Positions 47,794 through 57,014 are shown, counted from the first letter of the stretch. The stretch: 64,000 bases of DNA from Comamonas terrae (GCF_001544075.1 NZ_BCNT01000001.1:646386-710385); one strand, 5' to 3'. Numbers and translations are program-made. Notes: a model not told the origin generated them from the sequence alone.

Positions 47794-48693
47794 TCAGTGA
47801 GTTCTCTTGGAACGTGCACCCCACAAATGCAAGGCGCCATCGAGCACCAGCATGGCCACGGCCGCGAAGATCAGCGCATGGGCCGGCCACTGCTCGCGCG
47901 GCAGGCTCTCGCCCAGCAGCCAGGCCACGGCCACCAGCAGCACCGGCTCCACATAGGACAGCAGGCCGAACAGCCCCATGGGCAGCCAGCGGCTGGCAAT
48001 CATGTAGAAGGCCAGGGCCACGGCGCTCAGAATGCCCAGCAGCGGCAACAACGCCCACAGGGAAGCATGCTCCGCCACCAGGCCCCAGCTGGACGGCGCG
48101 CGCAAGGTGAAGGTAATGGCAACCGGCACCAGCAGCACCATGTCTACCCAGTGGCCGGCCAGCGTGTCGGTATGCATGCGACGGCGCAGCGAGAAATAGG
48201 CGGTGTAGCCCAGCGCCACCAGCCAAGTTTCCCAGGACATGCCGCCCGCACGCCACAGCTCCCAGGCCACCCCGATGCCGGCCAGCGTGGCCGCCAGTGC
48301 CTGGCCGCGGGTCAGCCGCTCGCCGAACAGCCACCGCCCGACCAGCACCATGACCAGCGGCAGCAGGAAATAGCCCAGCGACACCGGCAGCGCCCGGCCA
48401 TGCAGCGGCGCCCACATGAACAGCCACAGCTGCACCCCCAGCAGCGCGGCGCTGAGCAGCAGGCAGGCGCCGAAGGCCGGCATCCGGCGCGCCCGCGCCA
48501 GCAATGCCCCGACCGCCGGCAACTCCCTGCGCGTGAGCAGCAGCAGCGTGGTGAATGGCAGCGTCATCAGCACGCGCCAGCCAAAGATCTGCTCGCCGTC
48601 GAGGGGCACCAGCAACGGAGACAGGTAGTAGATGGCGCCGAACAGTACCGATGCGAGCACGGATACCGCCACGCCTTTGAAGACAAGGGACAC
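47794..48693 (-). CDS. rarD: EamA/DMT family transporter, RarD-like
   Basis: About 299 residues with ten membrane helices. The first helix (VFKGVAVSVLASVLFGAIYY) and LDGEQIFGWRVLMTLPFTTL match RarD proteins. The exact substrate is unknown in this family. The start is uncertain. I prefer GTG 48693 because it matches the family N-terminus, but a TTG at 48732 keeps the frame open. It lies 85 nt upstream of ddh on the same strand and could share a transcript. Confidence 0.85.
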   Translation of the reverse strand: MSLVFKGVAVSVLASVLFGAIYYLSPLLVPLDGEQIFGWRVLMTLPFTTLLLLTRRELPAVGALLARARRMPAFGACLLLSAALLGVQLWLFMWAPLHGRALPVSLGYFLLPLVMVLVGRWLFGERLTRGQALAATLAGIGVAWELWRAGGMSWETWLVALGYTAYFSLRRRMHTDTLAGHWVDMVLLVPVAITFTLRAPSSWGLVAEHASLWALLPLLGILSAVALAFYMIASRWLPMGLFGLLSYVEPVLLVAVAWLLGESLPREQWPAHALIFAAVAMLVLDGALHLWGARSKRTH

Positions 48694-48933
48694 GGGAATA
48701 ACAGAAAAAAGAAAGCGGATGCGCACGTACAAGGGACCCGTTTGCTCCTATCTCCATAGCAAACGCCTTGCGCGCGGAAAACGATATGCGGCAACGGTCG
48801 AAGAAAGCACCGCAGCCTGGCATTGTCTGACAGGCACCGCGCCCGCGCCTGTGGCAGCGGCAAAGTCCAGCGACACACCCTCCCTTGGCTTGACGGCTAC
48901 CATCGGCACCCTCGCACGATCACCGCCTGGCCC

Positions 48934-49710
48934 ATGTCCATTTCGTCCTCTCCGCCTATTGACCCCGCCTCCGAAACCGCGCCGCTGACCGTGCTGTGGC
49001 AGGACGAACACATGGTGGCGGTCTACAAGCCTGCGGGCTGGCTGGTGCACCGCACGGGACTGGACGCACAGGAGACCCGCTTTGTCATGCAGGCGCTGCG
49101 CGACCAGCTGGGCCGCCATGTCTGGCCCGTGCACCGGCTGGACAAAGGTACCTGCGGCGTGCTGGTAATGGGCCTGCACCGGCAGGCGGCGCAGGCGCTG
49201 GCAAAGAGCTTTGCCGGGCATGCCACGCGCAAGGAATATCTGGCCGTGGTGCGCGGCTGGCTGCCCGATACCCTGGAGGTGGACCACCCCCTCAAGCCCG
49301 ACGATGCGCCGCAGGACGCCGTGGTGCAGGAGGCTCACACCACCTTGCACTGCCTGGCGCGCCTGTCCTGGCCCGAAAGCTATGACGCCCGCCACCCGCA
49401 AACCCGCCTGAGCCTGGTGCAGGCGCTGCCGACCACGGGCCGGCGCCACCAGATACGCCGCCACCTCAAGCATGTGGCCCATCCCATCATCGGCGACGCC
49501 ACGCATGGCAAGGGGCCCCTCAACCGCTGGTGGGCCGAGCGGCTGGGGCAGCAGCGCCTGTGGCTGCATGCCAAGGCGCTGGAAATTCCCCATCCGGCCA
49601 CGGGCGAACGCATGCGCTTCGAGGCCGACTGGCAGCAACTGCCCCACGTGCCAGACGTGCAGTCCTGGCAGAAGCTCACCGCCTTGCCCGGCTGGATCAG
49701 CCTGGCCTGA
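48934..49710 (+). CDS. truC: RluA-family pseudouridine synthase, TruC-like
   Basis: 258 residues from ATG 48934. No S4 domain. The catalytic motif is VHRLDKGTCGVLVMGL near residue 68. DEHMVAVYKPAGWLVHRTGL and QALPTTGRRHQIRRHLKHVA complete the active-site signatures. Absence of S4 and the length fit TruC, which modifies U65 of some tRNAs. RluC/RluA relatives cannot be ruled out. It is the second RluA-type enzyme in the window, next to RluD at 22-23 kb. Confidence 0.86.
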   Translation: MSISSSPPIDPASETAPLTVLWQDEHMVAVYKPAGWLVHRTGLDAQETRFVMQALRDQLGRHVWPVHRLDKGTCGVLVMGLHRQAAQALAKSFAGHATRKEYLAVVRGWLPDTLEVDHPLKPDDAPQDAVVQEAHTTLHCLARLSWPESYDARHPQTRLSLVQALPTTGRRHQIRRHLKHVAHPIIGDATHGKGPLNRWWAERLGQQRLWLHAKALEIPHPATGERMRFEADWQQLPHVPDVQSWQKLTALPGWISLA

Positions 49711-49722
49711 GCCATGGCCACC

Positions 49723-49742
49723 GCCGCAAGCGGCTTTTTTTC
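49723..49742 (+). terminator. Short terminator after the truC-like gene
   Basis: A stem GCCG/CGGC with a CAAG tetraloop, directly followed by eight T residues, 13 nt after the stop. The stem is short but the T-run is long. Confidence 0.7.
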
Positions 49743-49795
49743 AACCCTCCCGTGTGCCGGCACAGCCGCATTGCCACGCAGCACATCAATCACAC

Positions 49796-49897
49796 AAATA
49801 CAAAAATATAATTTAAATGTATTTTTAAGTAGATACCCGATGAAATTTTTTGGATAAATTTCCATAGACTGCACTTGTTTGTACTTAATTTGTATTT
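49796..49897. promoter_or_regulatory. AT-rich leader with -10 box and TGTATTT half-sites (GntR operator candidate)
   Basis: AAATACA (49796-49802) and TGTATTT (49818-49824) form an inverted pair 15 bp apart that brackets a perfect TATAAT (49807-49812). A third TGTATTT occurs at 49891-49897, right before the ATG. The patch is far more AT-rich than its surroundings. The GntR/FCD regulator at the far end of the cluster is the obvious candidate binder. No good -35 is seen. Confidence 0.6.
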
Positions 49898-49900
49898 TTT

Positions 49901-50770
49901 ATGAAAATCGCGATCCTGGGTGGAGGAATGGTCGGCGCCTGCTACATGCAGGCATTTCTGGATCATGGCCATACGCTGGCAGGGGTCTGCGACCTGCAGC
50001 CGACACCGGCGTTGGCCGAGCAGGCGCGGCGCAGCGGCATCGTGCTGCACACGCATATCGGAGACTGGCTCGGCGAGGCTGAACTTGTCATCAGCGCGGT
50101 TTTCGGAGCGGTGGCGCTGCCCCTGGCCCGCGATGCCTTTGCCCGGATGCGCAAGGGCGCGCTCTATGTGGATATGACCACCGCGGATCCCTCGGACATG
50201 CGTGCCGCAGACGATGCCGCCAGGCAGGCGGGCATCGAGTTCGTCGATGTGGCCATCACCGGCGCGGTGAACCTGGGCATGCGCAAGACACCGCTGCTGC
50301 TTGCCGGCGCACAGGCCGAACAGGCCAAAGCACTTTTCGAACCATTCGGCGGGCGTCTCACCGTCGTCGGGGAACGGCCGGGCGACGCCGCATCGCTCAA
50401 GCTGCTGCGCAGCATCTATACCAAGGGCATCGAGGCCCTGGCAGTGGAATGCCTGACCACGGCAACCCGGATGGGCCTGACAGAGCCCTTGTTCGATGTG
50501 CTCCAGGACATTGACGAGACTCCGCTGCGCCAACTGCTGGAGTCCATGGTCCTTACCCATATTCCGCATTCGGCGCGCCGACGCAACGAAGTCGTGGAGG
50601 CCCAGCACCAGATGCGGCAACTGGGCCTGCAGCCCGTTGTTTCGCCCGCGGTGGAGGCCCTGTTCGCCGCAACCGCCCATGCGCAGGCAGCCAACCGGTT
50701 TGATGGCGGCAGCGTTCGCGAAGCCCTCCAGTGGCTGGCCGACAACGTAGTCGCATCCAGGGATGCCTGA
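49901..50770 (+). CDS. 6-phosphogluconate/3-hydroxyisobutyrate-dehydrogenase-like protein with DUF1932 C-terminus
   Basis: 289 residues. N-terminal NAD(P)-binding MKIAILGGGMVGACYMQAFL with GxGxxG. VDMTTADPSDM and FVDVAITGAVNLGMRKTPLL match the beta-hydroxyacid dehydrogenase pattern. The catalytic Lys is probably in KLLRSIYTKGIEALAVECLT, where DUF1932 begins. It should oxidise a beta-hydroxy acid or its phosphorylated form. It has no Shine-Dalgarno sequence; the ATG directly follows a TGTATTTTTT tract. It is the first gene of the catabolic island. Confidence 0.85.
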   Translation: MKIAILGGGMVGACYMQAFLDHGHTLAGVCDLQPTPALAEQARRSGIVLHTHIGDWLGEAELVISAVFGAVALPLARDAFARMRKGALYVDMTTADPSDMRAADDAARQAGIEFVDVAITGAVNLGMRKTPLLLAGAQAEQAKALFEPFGGRLTVVGERPGDAASLKLLRSIYTKGIEALAVECLTTATRMGLTEPLFDVLQDIDETPLRQLLESMVLTHIPHSARRRNEVVEAQHQMRQLGLQPVVSPAVEALFAATAHAQAANRFDGGSVREALQWLADNVVASRDA

Positions 50771-50812
50771 GTCCCGGGTGTCCGCCCCTATTCCATATTT
50801 CAGGAGACAAAA

Positions 50813-51796
50813 ATGAAGACCGACCGTCGCATCCTCGCTGCCAGCTGCCTCATGGTGCTGGCCGCCTGCGTTCTGCCTTCCGCCATGGCACAACCGAACT
50901 ATCCCCAGCGGCCCATCAGATTCATCGTGCCCTTTCCTGCCGGCGGGGGCACCGATGCCATGACCCGGCTGCTGGCCAACAAACTGACCGAGGACAATGG
51001 CTGGACCTTCGTGGTCGAGAACAAGCCCGGCGCCGGAGGCAATCTGGCCCTGGACCAAACCGCCAAGTCCGCCCCTGACGGCCTGACCCTGGTGATGGCG
51101 CAAACGGACAATGTGGTCCTCAACCCGCTGCTGTACAGAAAGCTCTCCTATGACCCCGTCAAGGACCTTCGCTCGGTCGGCCTGGTGGCAGCCGGCCCCG
51201 CGGTGCTGGTAGTCAAGGCCGACTCGCCCTACAAGACGTTGGCCGACCTGGAAAAGGCCGCCCGCGCCGCTCCCGGCCAACTGACCTTTGCATCTCCCGG
51301 CACGGGCACCATCTCGCATGTGATCAGCGAAGCCTGGCAGAAAAGCTCGGGCGTGAAGTTCTCGCACGTCCCCTATCGCGGCATGGCCCAGGCGATGCCC
51401 GATCTGCTGGGCGGCCGTGTCGACATGTACATGGGCTCCGTGCCCACGCTGCTGTCGCACATCCAGTCCGGCAAGGTACGTGCGCTGGGCGTCACCAGTG
51501 CGGAGCGCTCGGCCATGATCCCCGAGGTTCCCACGTACACGGAATCCGGCATCAAGGGCGTCGAACTGGCAAGCGTCTGGGGAGTGATGGCCCCGGCCAA
51601 GACGCCTGACGATATCGTCAACAGGCTCAACGCCGCAATCAACAAGGCCATCAACGACCCGATGACCCGGAAAAAAATCCTGGACACCGGCGCGCAAACG
51701 GCAAGCGGCTCGGTGCGGGACATGGAAAAGAAATACGCTGGCGACCGCGCCATGCTGGCACCGATCGTCAAAGAGTCGGGCATGTCGCTCGATTGA
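50813..51796 (+). CDS. Bug-type periplasmic solute-binding protein (tripartite tricarboxylate receptor)
   Basis: 327 residues with a signal peptide (LAASCLMVLAACVLPSAMA) cut before QPNYPQRPI. Bug fold markers: IRFIVPFPAGGGTDAMTRLL, VVENKPGAGGNLALDQ, LTFASPGTGTISHVISEAWQ and GGRVDMYMGSVPTLLSHIQS. It binds a small carboxylate in the periplasm. No TctA/TctB membrane genes are nearby, so it is an orphan receptor, as most Bug proteins are in this family. An AGGAGAC site precedes it. It lies 42 nt after the dehydrogenase. Confidence 0.94.
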   Translation: MKTDRRILAASCLMVLAACVLPSAMAQPNYPQRPIRFIVPFPAGGGTDAMTRLLANKLTEDNGWTFVVENKPGAGGNLALDQTAKSAPDGLTLVMAQTDNVVLNPLLYRKLSYDPVKDLRSVGLVAAGPAVLVVKADSPYKTLADLEKAARAAPGQLTFASPGTGTISHVISEAWQKSSGVKFSHVPYRGMAQAMPDLLGGRVDMYMGSVPTLLSHIQSGKVRALGVTSAERSAMIPEVPTYTESGIKGVELASVWGVMAPAKTPDDIVNRLNAAINKAINDPMTRKKILDTGAQTASGSVRDMEKKYAGDRAMLAPIVKESGMSLD

Positions 51797-51814
51797 GGAA
51801 AGGAAGACCACAAA

Positions 51815-52489
51815 ATGATCGGCTGCCAAATCCTCCAGCGCAAACGCGCCGTTGATCTTGCACTCGCAAGGCAGTTCCTGCAGATTCCCGTGGCCAACGT
51901 GAGCGATTGCATGTCGCGCATGACGGCGGGCGGGCACAAGATCCGCGCCATGCACGACGGCACCGCCATGGCAGGCCCGGCCCTGACCATCAAATGCCGC
52001 CCCGGCGATAACCTGATGCTGCACAAGGCGCTGAAGATCGCCCAGCCCGGCGATGTGATCGTGGTGGATGCAGGTGGCGACCTGACCAATGCCATCACCG
52101 GCGAGATCATGGTCGGCGAAGCCAAGCTCAAGGGCTACGCAGGGATGGTGATCAACGGCGCCATCCGCGACAGCGATGTGATCGCACGGGATCACTTCCC
52201 TGTGTTCGCCGCTGGCGTGACGCACCGCGGCCCCTACAAGGATGGTCCGGGAGAAATCAACGTGCCGATTGCCATCGACGGCATGGTGATCCATCCCGGC
52301 GACTTGGTGATCGGGGATGCGGACGGCATCCTGTGCGTGCCCTACGAACAGGCACAGGAGCTGCTGCAGGCCGCGCGCGAGAAACAGGTGATCGAAGCCC
52401 GGATGATCGAGGAAATAGCCAGCGGCACCTACGACCACCAGTGGGTCGACGACACGCTGAAGCGCATCGGCTGCCACATCGAGCGCTGA
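51815..52489 (+). CDS. RraA / 4-hydroxy-4-methyl-2-oxoglutarate aldolase family protein
   Basis: 224 residues. GDVIVVDAGGDLTNAITGEI and GYAGMVINGAIRDSDVI carry the Gly-Asp and Arg-Asp residues of the HMG aldolase/RraA active site. These are metal-dependent lyases that split 4-carboxy-4-hydroxy-2-oxo acids or decarboxylate oxaloacetate; E. coli RraA instead inhibits RNase E. The catabolic context favours a lyase. It has an AAGGAAG site and lies 18 nt after the Bug gene. Confidence 0.9.
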   Translation: MIGCQILQRKRAVDLALARQFLQIPVANVSDCMSRMTAGGHKIRAMHDGTAMAGPALTIKCRPGDNLMLHKALKIAQPGDVIVVDAGGDLTNAITGEIMVGEAKLKGYAGMVINGAIRDSDVIARDHFPVFAAGVTHRGPYKDGPGEINVPIAIDGMVIHPGDLVIGDADGILCVPYEQAQELLQAAREKQVIEARMIEEIASGTYDHQWVDDTLKRIGCHIER

Positions 52490-52532
52490 GAACCGCCCGG
52501 CGGCGGAGTCTTCCAATGCTGCCGGCTCGCGC

Positions 52533-53195
52533 TCATGGCTGCGCAGGAGACTTGGAGATGCGCTCTTTATGCCGGACCATGGACGCCATGATGTGGGTAC
52601 GCATGGCCTGCTCGGCCAGATTCCGGTCGCGCAGGCCGATGGCCTGATGGATCTGGCGATGGTGCTCCAGGCTGCTGCGCAACTCCTGTTCGCTGTAGAA
52701 ATAGAACGAGCCCACGATCATGGGAACGTCCAGATAGGTGTTGAGCATCTCCTTGAGCCGACCCGAATGCGACGCATCCAGCACGCAGTGATGGAAGTCG
52801 TTGTTGATTTCCTGAATGCGCAGAATCCGCGCTTCAGCGTCCAGGTCGTCGTCGATGGCAGCCTGCATCTTTTCGTTCAGGGCATGCATCGCATCCAGTT
52901 CCTGCTGCGATGCGCGCTCGGCGGCAAGGCCGGCGCCATGTGCCTCCAGCATGATTCTCAGCTCGAACACTTCCAGGATGTCCCAGCTTGCCCAGCTGGC
53001 AATGACCGGAGTGCGCCCCTTGAGCACCAGCAGCTTCTCATCCACCAGGCGCGACAGGGCAGTCCGTACCGGCGTGCGGCTGACGTTCATCTCCTTTGCC
53101 AGATGCTCCTCCCGCATCTTGGTGCCTGGCGCATACTCCCCGGAAATGATCTTTCTCTTGAGTTCAGAATATGCGTGCTCGGATAGGTTGGTCAT
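52533..53195 (-). CDS. GntR family regulator, FadR/FCD subgroup
   Basis: 220 residues. The N-terminal winged helix-turn-helix (about 5-70) includes KMREEHLAKEMNVSRTPVRT. The C-terminal FCD ligand domain (about 80-210) has metal-site residues in NNDFHHCVLDASHSGRLKEM and EHHRQIHQAIGLRDRNLAEQ. FCD regulators sense carboxylic acids and usually repress a nearby catabolic operon. It is convergent with the RraA gene and probably controls the promoter at 49796-49897. Confidence 0.92.
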   Translation of the reverse strand: MTNLSEHAYSELKRKIISGEYAPGTKMREEHLAKEMNVSRTPVRTALSRLVDEKLLVLKGRTPVIASWASWDILEVFELRIMLEAHGAGLAAERASQQELDAMHALNEKMQAAIDDDLDAEARILRIQEINNDFHHCVLDASHSGRLKEMLNTYLDVPMIVGSFYFYSEQELRSSLEHHRQIHQAIGLRDRNLAEQAMRTHIMASMVRHKERISKSPAQP

Positions 53196-53225
53196 GGTGC
53201 TGGATGCATGTCTGCCTGATTTCGG

Positions 53226-54242
53226 TCACAGGGCTTTGGGCGTTGCACGCACCCAGTCGCCCTCTTCGTCGAACTGCAGGCTGGGCGCGGCCACGAACGG
53301 ATAGTCGGCGGCCGGATCGGCCTTGAGCTCGCCCGCAAGCAGCTCGGCCAGGCGCTCGTTGCCCATCTTGAAGCCGCAGGCCTGGGCATGGCCACCGCCG
53401 CCAAAGCTTTCGGCCAGCGGGATGCAGTTGAACTCCGAGCGCGAGCGCAGACCCACCTTCACGCCCTTGCGGTTGGCATGCCACATGAAGGCGAAGCTGC
53501 CGCTCTGGCGCGACAGCAGGTCGCCCACCTGGCTGTGGAACATGCCGGGGCAGTTGACCATCAGGCCCTGGAAGCCGTTGAAGACCAGCACTTGCGCGCC
53601 GTCGGCAATGTCGGCGCACAGCTTCTGGAATTTTTCGTCCATCGCGCCGCCGCGCGCCATGAAGGCCTGCTCCTGCTCGGGCGTGAAGGCCGCGATCTCG
53701 GCCCAGCGCTCGAAGCTGCGCGGCTCCATGTCCAGCGCGGCCAGGAAGGGCGCGCTTTCCTTGAATTCCCACTTCCAGATGTCGCGGTCCTCGATGTAGC
53801 GGATCAGGCCCGGCACCGGCTTGTCGGGGTGGAAGAACTCCCAGGCCAGGCGCGCGCCCGACTTGTTCATGTCGAAATGCACCACGCCGCAGCGGCACTG
53901 GTAGCCCTGCAGCTTTTCGGCCGCGCTCTTGTGGTGGTCCAGCACCACCAGCTTGGACACGCGCGCCTCGACCTGCGCCAGCAGCTCGGGCTCGAACGCG
54001 AAATCGAGCACATAGACGGCACGGCCCGCCAGGTCGCCCAGGTCGTCGGCGCTCTGGATCTCGCCATGGTCCAGGCCGCGGAATTCGGCCTGGCCCTCAT
54101 AGAACAGCCAGGCCGCCAGCGCGGCGCCGAAGCCGTCGGGGCAGCGGCGGCCGTGGAACAGGATCAGTGGCCGGGGGTCGCTGCGCTCGGGACGCACCAG
54201 CAGTTGCTGGAACAGGGGAAACTTGGAGTTTTGTGGGGTCAT
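53226..54242 (-). CDS. DHH family phosphoesterase
   Basis: 338 residues from ATG 54242 (MTPQNSKFPL). Motifs: ILFHGRRCPDGFGAALAAW (metal-binding Asp) and VVLDHHKSAAEKL (the DHH triad), with the DHHA1 C-terminal motif FGGGGHAQACGFKM near 285. Relatives cut phosphodiester bonds in short RNA/DNA or cyclic dinucleotides. The closest form here, with the divergent HGRRCPDG, has no proven substrate. It is 30 nt upstream of the GntR gene on the same strand, probably by chance. Confidence 0.85.
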   Translation of the reverse strand: MTPQNSKFPLFQQLLVRPERSDPRPLILFHGRRCPDGFGAALAAWLFYEGQAEFRGLDHGEIQSADDLGDLAGRAVYVLDFAFEPELLAQVEARVSKLVVLDHHKSAAEKLQGYQCRCGVVHFDMNKSGARLAWEFFHPDKPVPGLIRYIEDRDIWKWEFKESAPFLAALDMEPRSFERWAEIAAFTPEQEQAFMARGGAMDEKFQKLCADIADGAQVLVFNGFQGLMVNCPGMFHSQVGDLLSRQSGSFAFMWHANRKGVKVGLRSRSEFNCIPLAESFGGGGHAQACGFKMGNERLAELLAGELKADPAADYPFVAAPSLQFDEEGDWVRATPKAL

Positions 54243-54447
54243 GATGGCCTGCATTGTCGCCGGTTGCGCATGGGCCGGCCCGCGCCATGGCATGCCGCAG
54301 CCGAAAGCCCTGCACTTCGGTATCTACCTAAAGCCCCACAGCACGCATACGCCTATGATGGAGGTCTTGCTATTGAAATGCTGCGGTTCACCGGCAGGCC
54401 CGCTTGCCAAGACAGTCACAGCGCGCTGGGTGCTCCGCGGCCCCTGT

Positions 54448-55647
54448 ATGCGATCTACACCCGATATCACACCTCACCTCGGTCAGCTGCTCAAATTCCG
54501 GCGCGACCTGCATGCCAACCCCGAGTTGCGCTATGAAGAGCGCCGCACCGGCGACAAGGTCGCCGCCTACCTGACCGCCCTGGGCCTGACCGTGCACCGC
54601 GGCCTGGGCCAGACCGGCCTCGTGGCCACTATCCACGGCAAGGGCCGCAGCAAGGACAACCCCGGCCGCTGCATCGGCATCCGCGCCGACATGGATGCCC
54701 TGCCCGTCACCGAGATCAACAGCTTCGACTACGCCAGCCGCAACCAGGGCTGCATGCATGCCTGCGGCCACGACGGCCACACCACCATGCTGCTGGGCGC
54801 GGCCACCCTGCTGGCGCAGCAGCCGGACTTCGACGGTTCGGTGCACCTGATCTTCCAGCCCGGCGAGGAAGGTGGCGCCGGCGCCAAGGCCATGATGGAC
54901 GACGGCCTGTTCGAGAAATTCCCCTGCGAAGCGGTGTTTGCGCTGCACAACTGGCCTTCGCTCCCCGCGGGCCAGATGGCCGTGCGCGTGGGCCCCATCA
55001 TGGCCTCCACGCTGCGCTTCCAGATCAAGGTCAGCGGCAAGGGCGGCCACGCAGCCATGCCCCACACCACGCTGGACCCGATTCCCGTGGCCTGCGCCAT
55101 CGTGACCCAGCTGCAGACCCTGGTCTCGCGCAATACCGATCCGCTGGACTCGGCCGTGCTCACCGTGGGCCAGATCACCGGCGGCACGGTGGAAAACATC
55201 ATTCCCGATGACGCCATCATTGCCGGCACCGTGCGCACCCTGAAGAAGGAAACGCGCGAAATGTTCATCGAAGGCATGAAGCGCATCAGCCACCATGTGG
55301 CCGCCGCCCACCAGTGCACAGCCGAATTCACGCTGCGCCCTGGCGCCTATCCCAACACCACCAACCACGCCAGGGAAGCGCGCTTCATGGCCTCGGTGAT
55401 GCGCGAAGCGGTCGGCGACGACAACACCTTCGACGATGTGCTGCCGGCCATGACGGCCGAGGACTTCGGCTTCATGCTCGAAGCCGTGCCCGGCGCCTAC
55501 GGCTGGATCGGCAACGGCCCCGGTGGCAAGGCCGGCGTGAGCCTGCACAACCCGGCCTACGACTTCAACGACGACAACCTGGGTCGCGGCGCGAAGTTCT
55601 GGGACCTGCTGGCGCGCCGCTGGTTCGAGCAGCCTGCTCAGGACTGA
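54448..55647 (+). CDS. M20 family amidohydrolase (hippurate hydrolase-like)
   Basis: 399 residues from ATG 54448. Metal ligands are present: IRADMDALPV (Asp), HACGHDGHTTMLLG (His-x-x-x-His) and QPGEEGGAGAKAMMDDGLFE (Glu-Glu). The lid domain (about 180-300) includes VSGKGGHAAMPHTTLDPIPV. These enzymes remove acyl groups from N-acyl amino acids such as hippurate or N-acetyl-amino acids. The exact substrate is not evident. No ribosome binding site is obvious. A bidirectional terminator follows. Confidence 0.93.
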   Translation: MRSTPDITPHLGQLLKFRRDLHANPELRYEERRTGDKVAAYLTALGLTVHRGLGQTGLVATIHGKGRSKDNPGRCIGIRADMDALPVTEINSFDYASRNQGCMHACGHDGHTTMLLGAATLLAQQPDFDGSVHLIFQPGEEGGAGAKAMMDDGLFEKFPCEAVFALHNWPSLPAGQMAVRVGPIMASTLRFQIKVSGKGGHAAMPHTTLDPIPVACAIVTQLQTLVSRNTDPLDSAVLTVGQITGGTVENIIPDDAIIAGTVRTLKKETREMFIEGMKRISHHVAAAHQCTAEFTLRPGAYPNTTNHAREARFMASVMREAVGDDNTFDDVLPAMTAEDFGFMLEAVPGAYGWIGNGPGGKAGVSLHNPAYDFNDDNLGRGAKFWDLLARRWFEQPAQD

Positions 55648-55676
55648 AGCCGGTCGCCACGCGGCATCCCCGCCCC

Positions 55677-55707
55677 AAAAAAAGCCCGCATCATGTGCGG
55701 GCTTTTT
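55677..55707. terminator. Bidirectional terminator between the amidohydrolase and ylqF genes
   Basis: Arms AGCCCGCA and TGCGGGCT with a 4-nt loop at 55683-55702, with A-run on the left and T-run on the right. Confidence 0.9.
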
Positions 55708-55739
55708 CATGGCAGGCCCTGCGGCACCGGCAGCGGGCT

Positions 55740-56774
55740 TCAGCGCGGTTTCTTCGGAGCCTTGGCAGCCGCCTGGGGCCTGCCGGCGGCCCTGGCCTGC
55801 CCAGCCCGGGCAACGGCGCCTTCTTCGGTCCTGGGCGGCCGGCTCGGGCGCTTGCGCTGTGCCGCGCGCGCGTCCTTCTTGGCCTGGCGCTCGGCATCCT
55901 TGAGCCGGCCTTCGGCCAGCCAGGCCTCGAATTCGGCCGGCGTTTCCAGCGTGATGCGGCCTATCGTCGCATCGCGGAAATCGGTGAGCACCAGCTCGGC
56001 CGCCTTTTGCAGGTTCACGCGCCCGCCGCTCATCACGGCACCGCGCTTCTTGCCGATCAGGGCCAGCAGCTCGTCGTCGTGCAGCGCCGCAATCTCCGCA
56101 TCCCCCAGGCCCAGCTTGTAGCGCTGCTCCAGCATGGCCGCATAGTGCTTTTGCAGGTACAGCAGCAGCTCCAGCGCCACCAGCTCCTCGTCGTAGGCGT
56201 TGCGGCCCACAGCGCCGCTGGCCGCCAGGTTGAAGCCGCTTTTTTCCACGATGATGCGCGGCCACAGCATGCCGGGCGTGTCCCACAGGTAGAAGTCGTC
56301 GGCCAGCACGATGCGCTGTTCGAGCTTGGTCACGCCGGCCTCGTTGCCGGTCTTGGCCTGGCTCTTGCCGCTCATGGAATTGATCAGCGTGGACTTGCCC
56401 ACGTTGGGCACGCCGCAGATCAGCACGCGCATGGGCTTGGCCATGCCGCCGCGCGACGGCGCCAGCAGCTTGCACTGCTCGATGAGGCGCTTGGTGGGCG
56501 CGGGCTCGGAGGCATCGAGCGCGATGGCGCGGGTTTCGCTCTGGGCGTTGTACCAGTCCAGCCAGGCCCTGGTCTGCGCGGCATCGGCCAGATCCTGCTT
56601 GTTGAGAATCTTCAGCCGGGGCTTGTGGCCGGTCATCTCCTGCAGCAAGGGATTGGCGCTGGAGCCCGGCAGACGCGCGTCCAGCACCTCGATGACCACA
56701 TCGATTTCCTTGACGCGCTCCATGATGGCCTGGCGCGTCAGATGCATGTGACCGGGGAACCACTGGATGGCCAT
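55740..56774 (-). CDS. ylqF: Circularly permuted GTPase YlqF/RbgA
   Basis: 344 residues. The permuted order is visible: G4 LNKQDLAD near residue 58 comes before G1 [14 protein letters not shown] near 120, then G3 LWDTPGMLWP near 168. The N-terminus MAIQWFPGHMHLTRQAI is the family signature. A basic Ala/Lys/Arg/Pro-rich tail (300-344) follows and probably binds rRNA. It assists late assembly of the 50S subunit in known members. Single gene. Confidence 0.95.
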   Translation of the reverse strand: MAIQWFPGHMHLTRQAIMERVKEIDVVIEVLDARLPGSSANPLLQEMTGHKPRLKILNKQDLADAAQTRAWLDWYNAQSETRAIALDASEPAPTKRLIEQCKLLAPSRGGMAKPMRVLICGVPNVGKSTLINSMSGKSQAKTGNEAGVTKLEQRIVLADDFYLWDTPGMLWPRIIVEKSGFNLAASGAVGRNAYDEELVALELLLYLQKHYAAMLEQRYKLGLGDAEIAALHDDELLALIGKKRGAVMSGGRVNLQKAAELVLTDFRDATIGRITLETPAEFEAWLAEGRLKDAERQAKKDARAAQRKRPSRPPRTEEGAVARAGQARAAGRPQAAAKAPKKPR

Positions 56775-57014
56775 GGTGGGTTATCTTTCTTTTATGGATA
56801 GGGAATCAGAGGGGCAATGAATGCTTCGCGCGGGTCGAGCGGCAAATGGACACTGCGGACCGGGATGGGATGCAAGGCGCAGCAATCGCTGCAGCTATTG
56901 CGAGCATTTGCAACGCGGCAGGCCGCCCGGGGCGCAGATGCACACGGCACGGCGATCCGTGCGGAGCATCCCGAGGATAATCGGCTCCTGCTTTTCTGAC
57001 CGGCGCGCTCACTT

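Noticed and set aside
49790..52516. 908-codon minus-strand open frame across the catabolic island
   Set aside because: Antisense to three clear genes; composition is that of a shadow frame.
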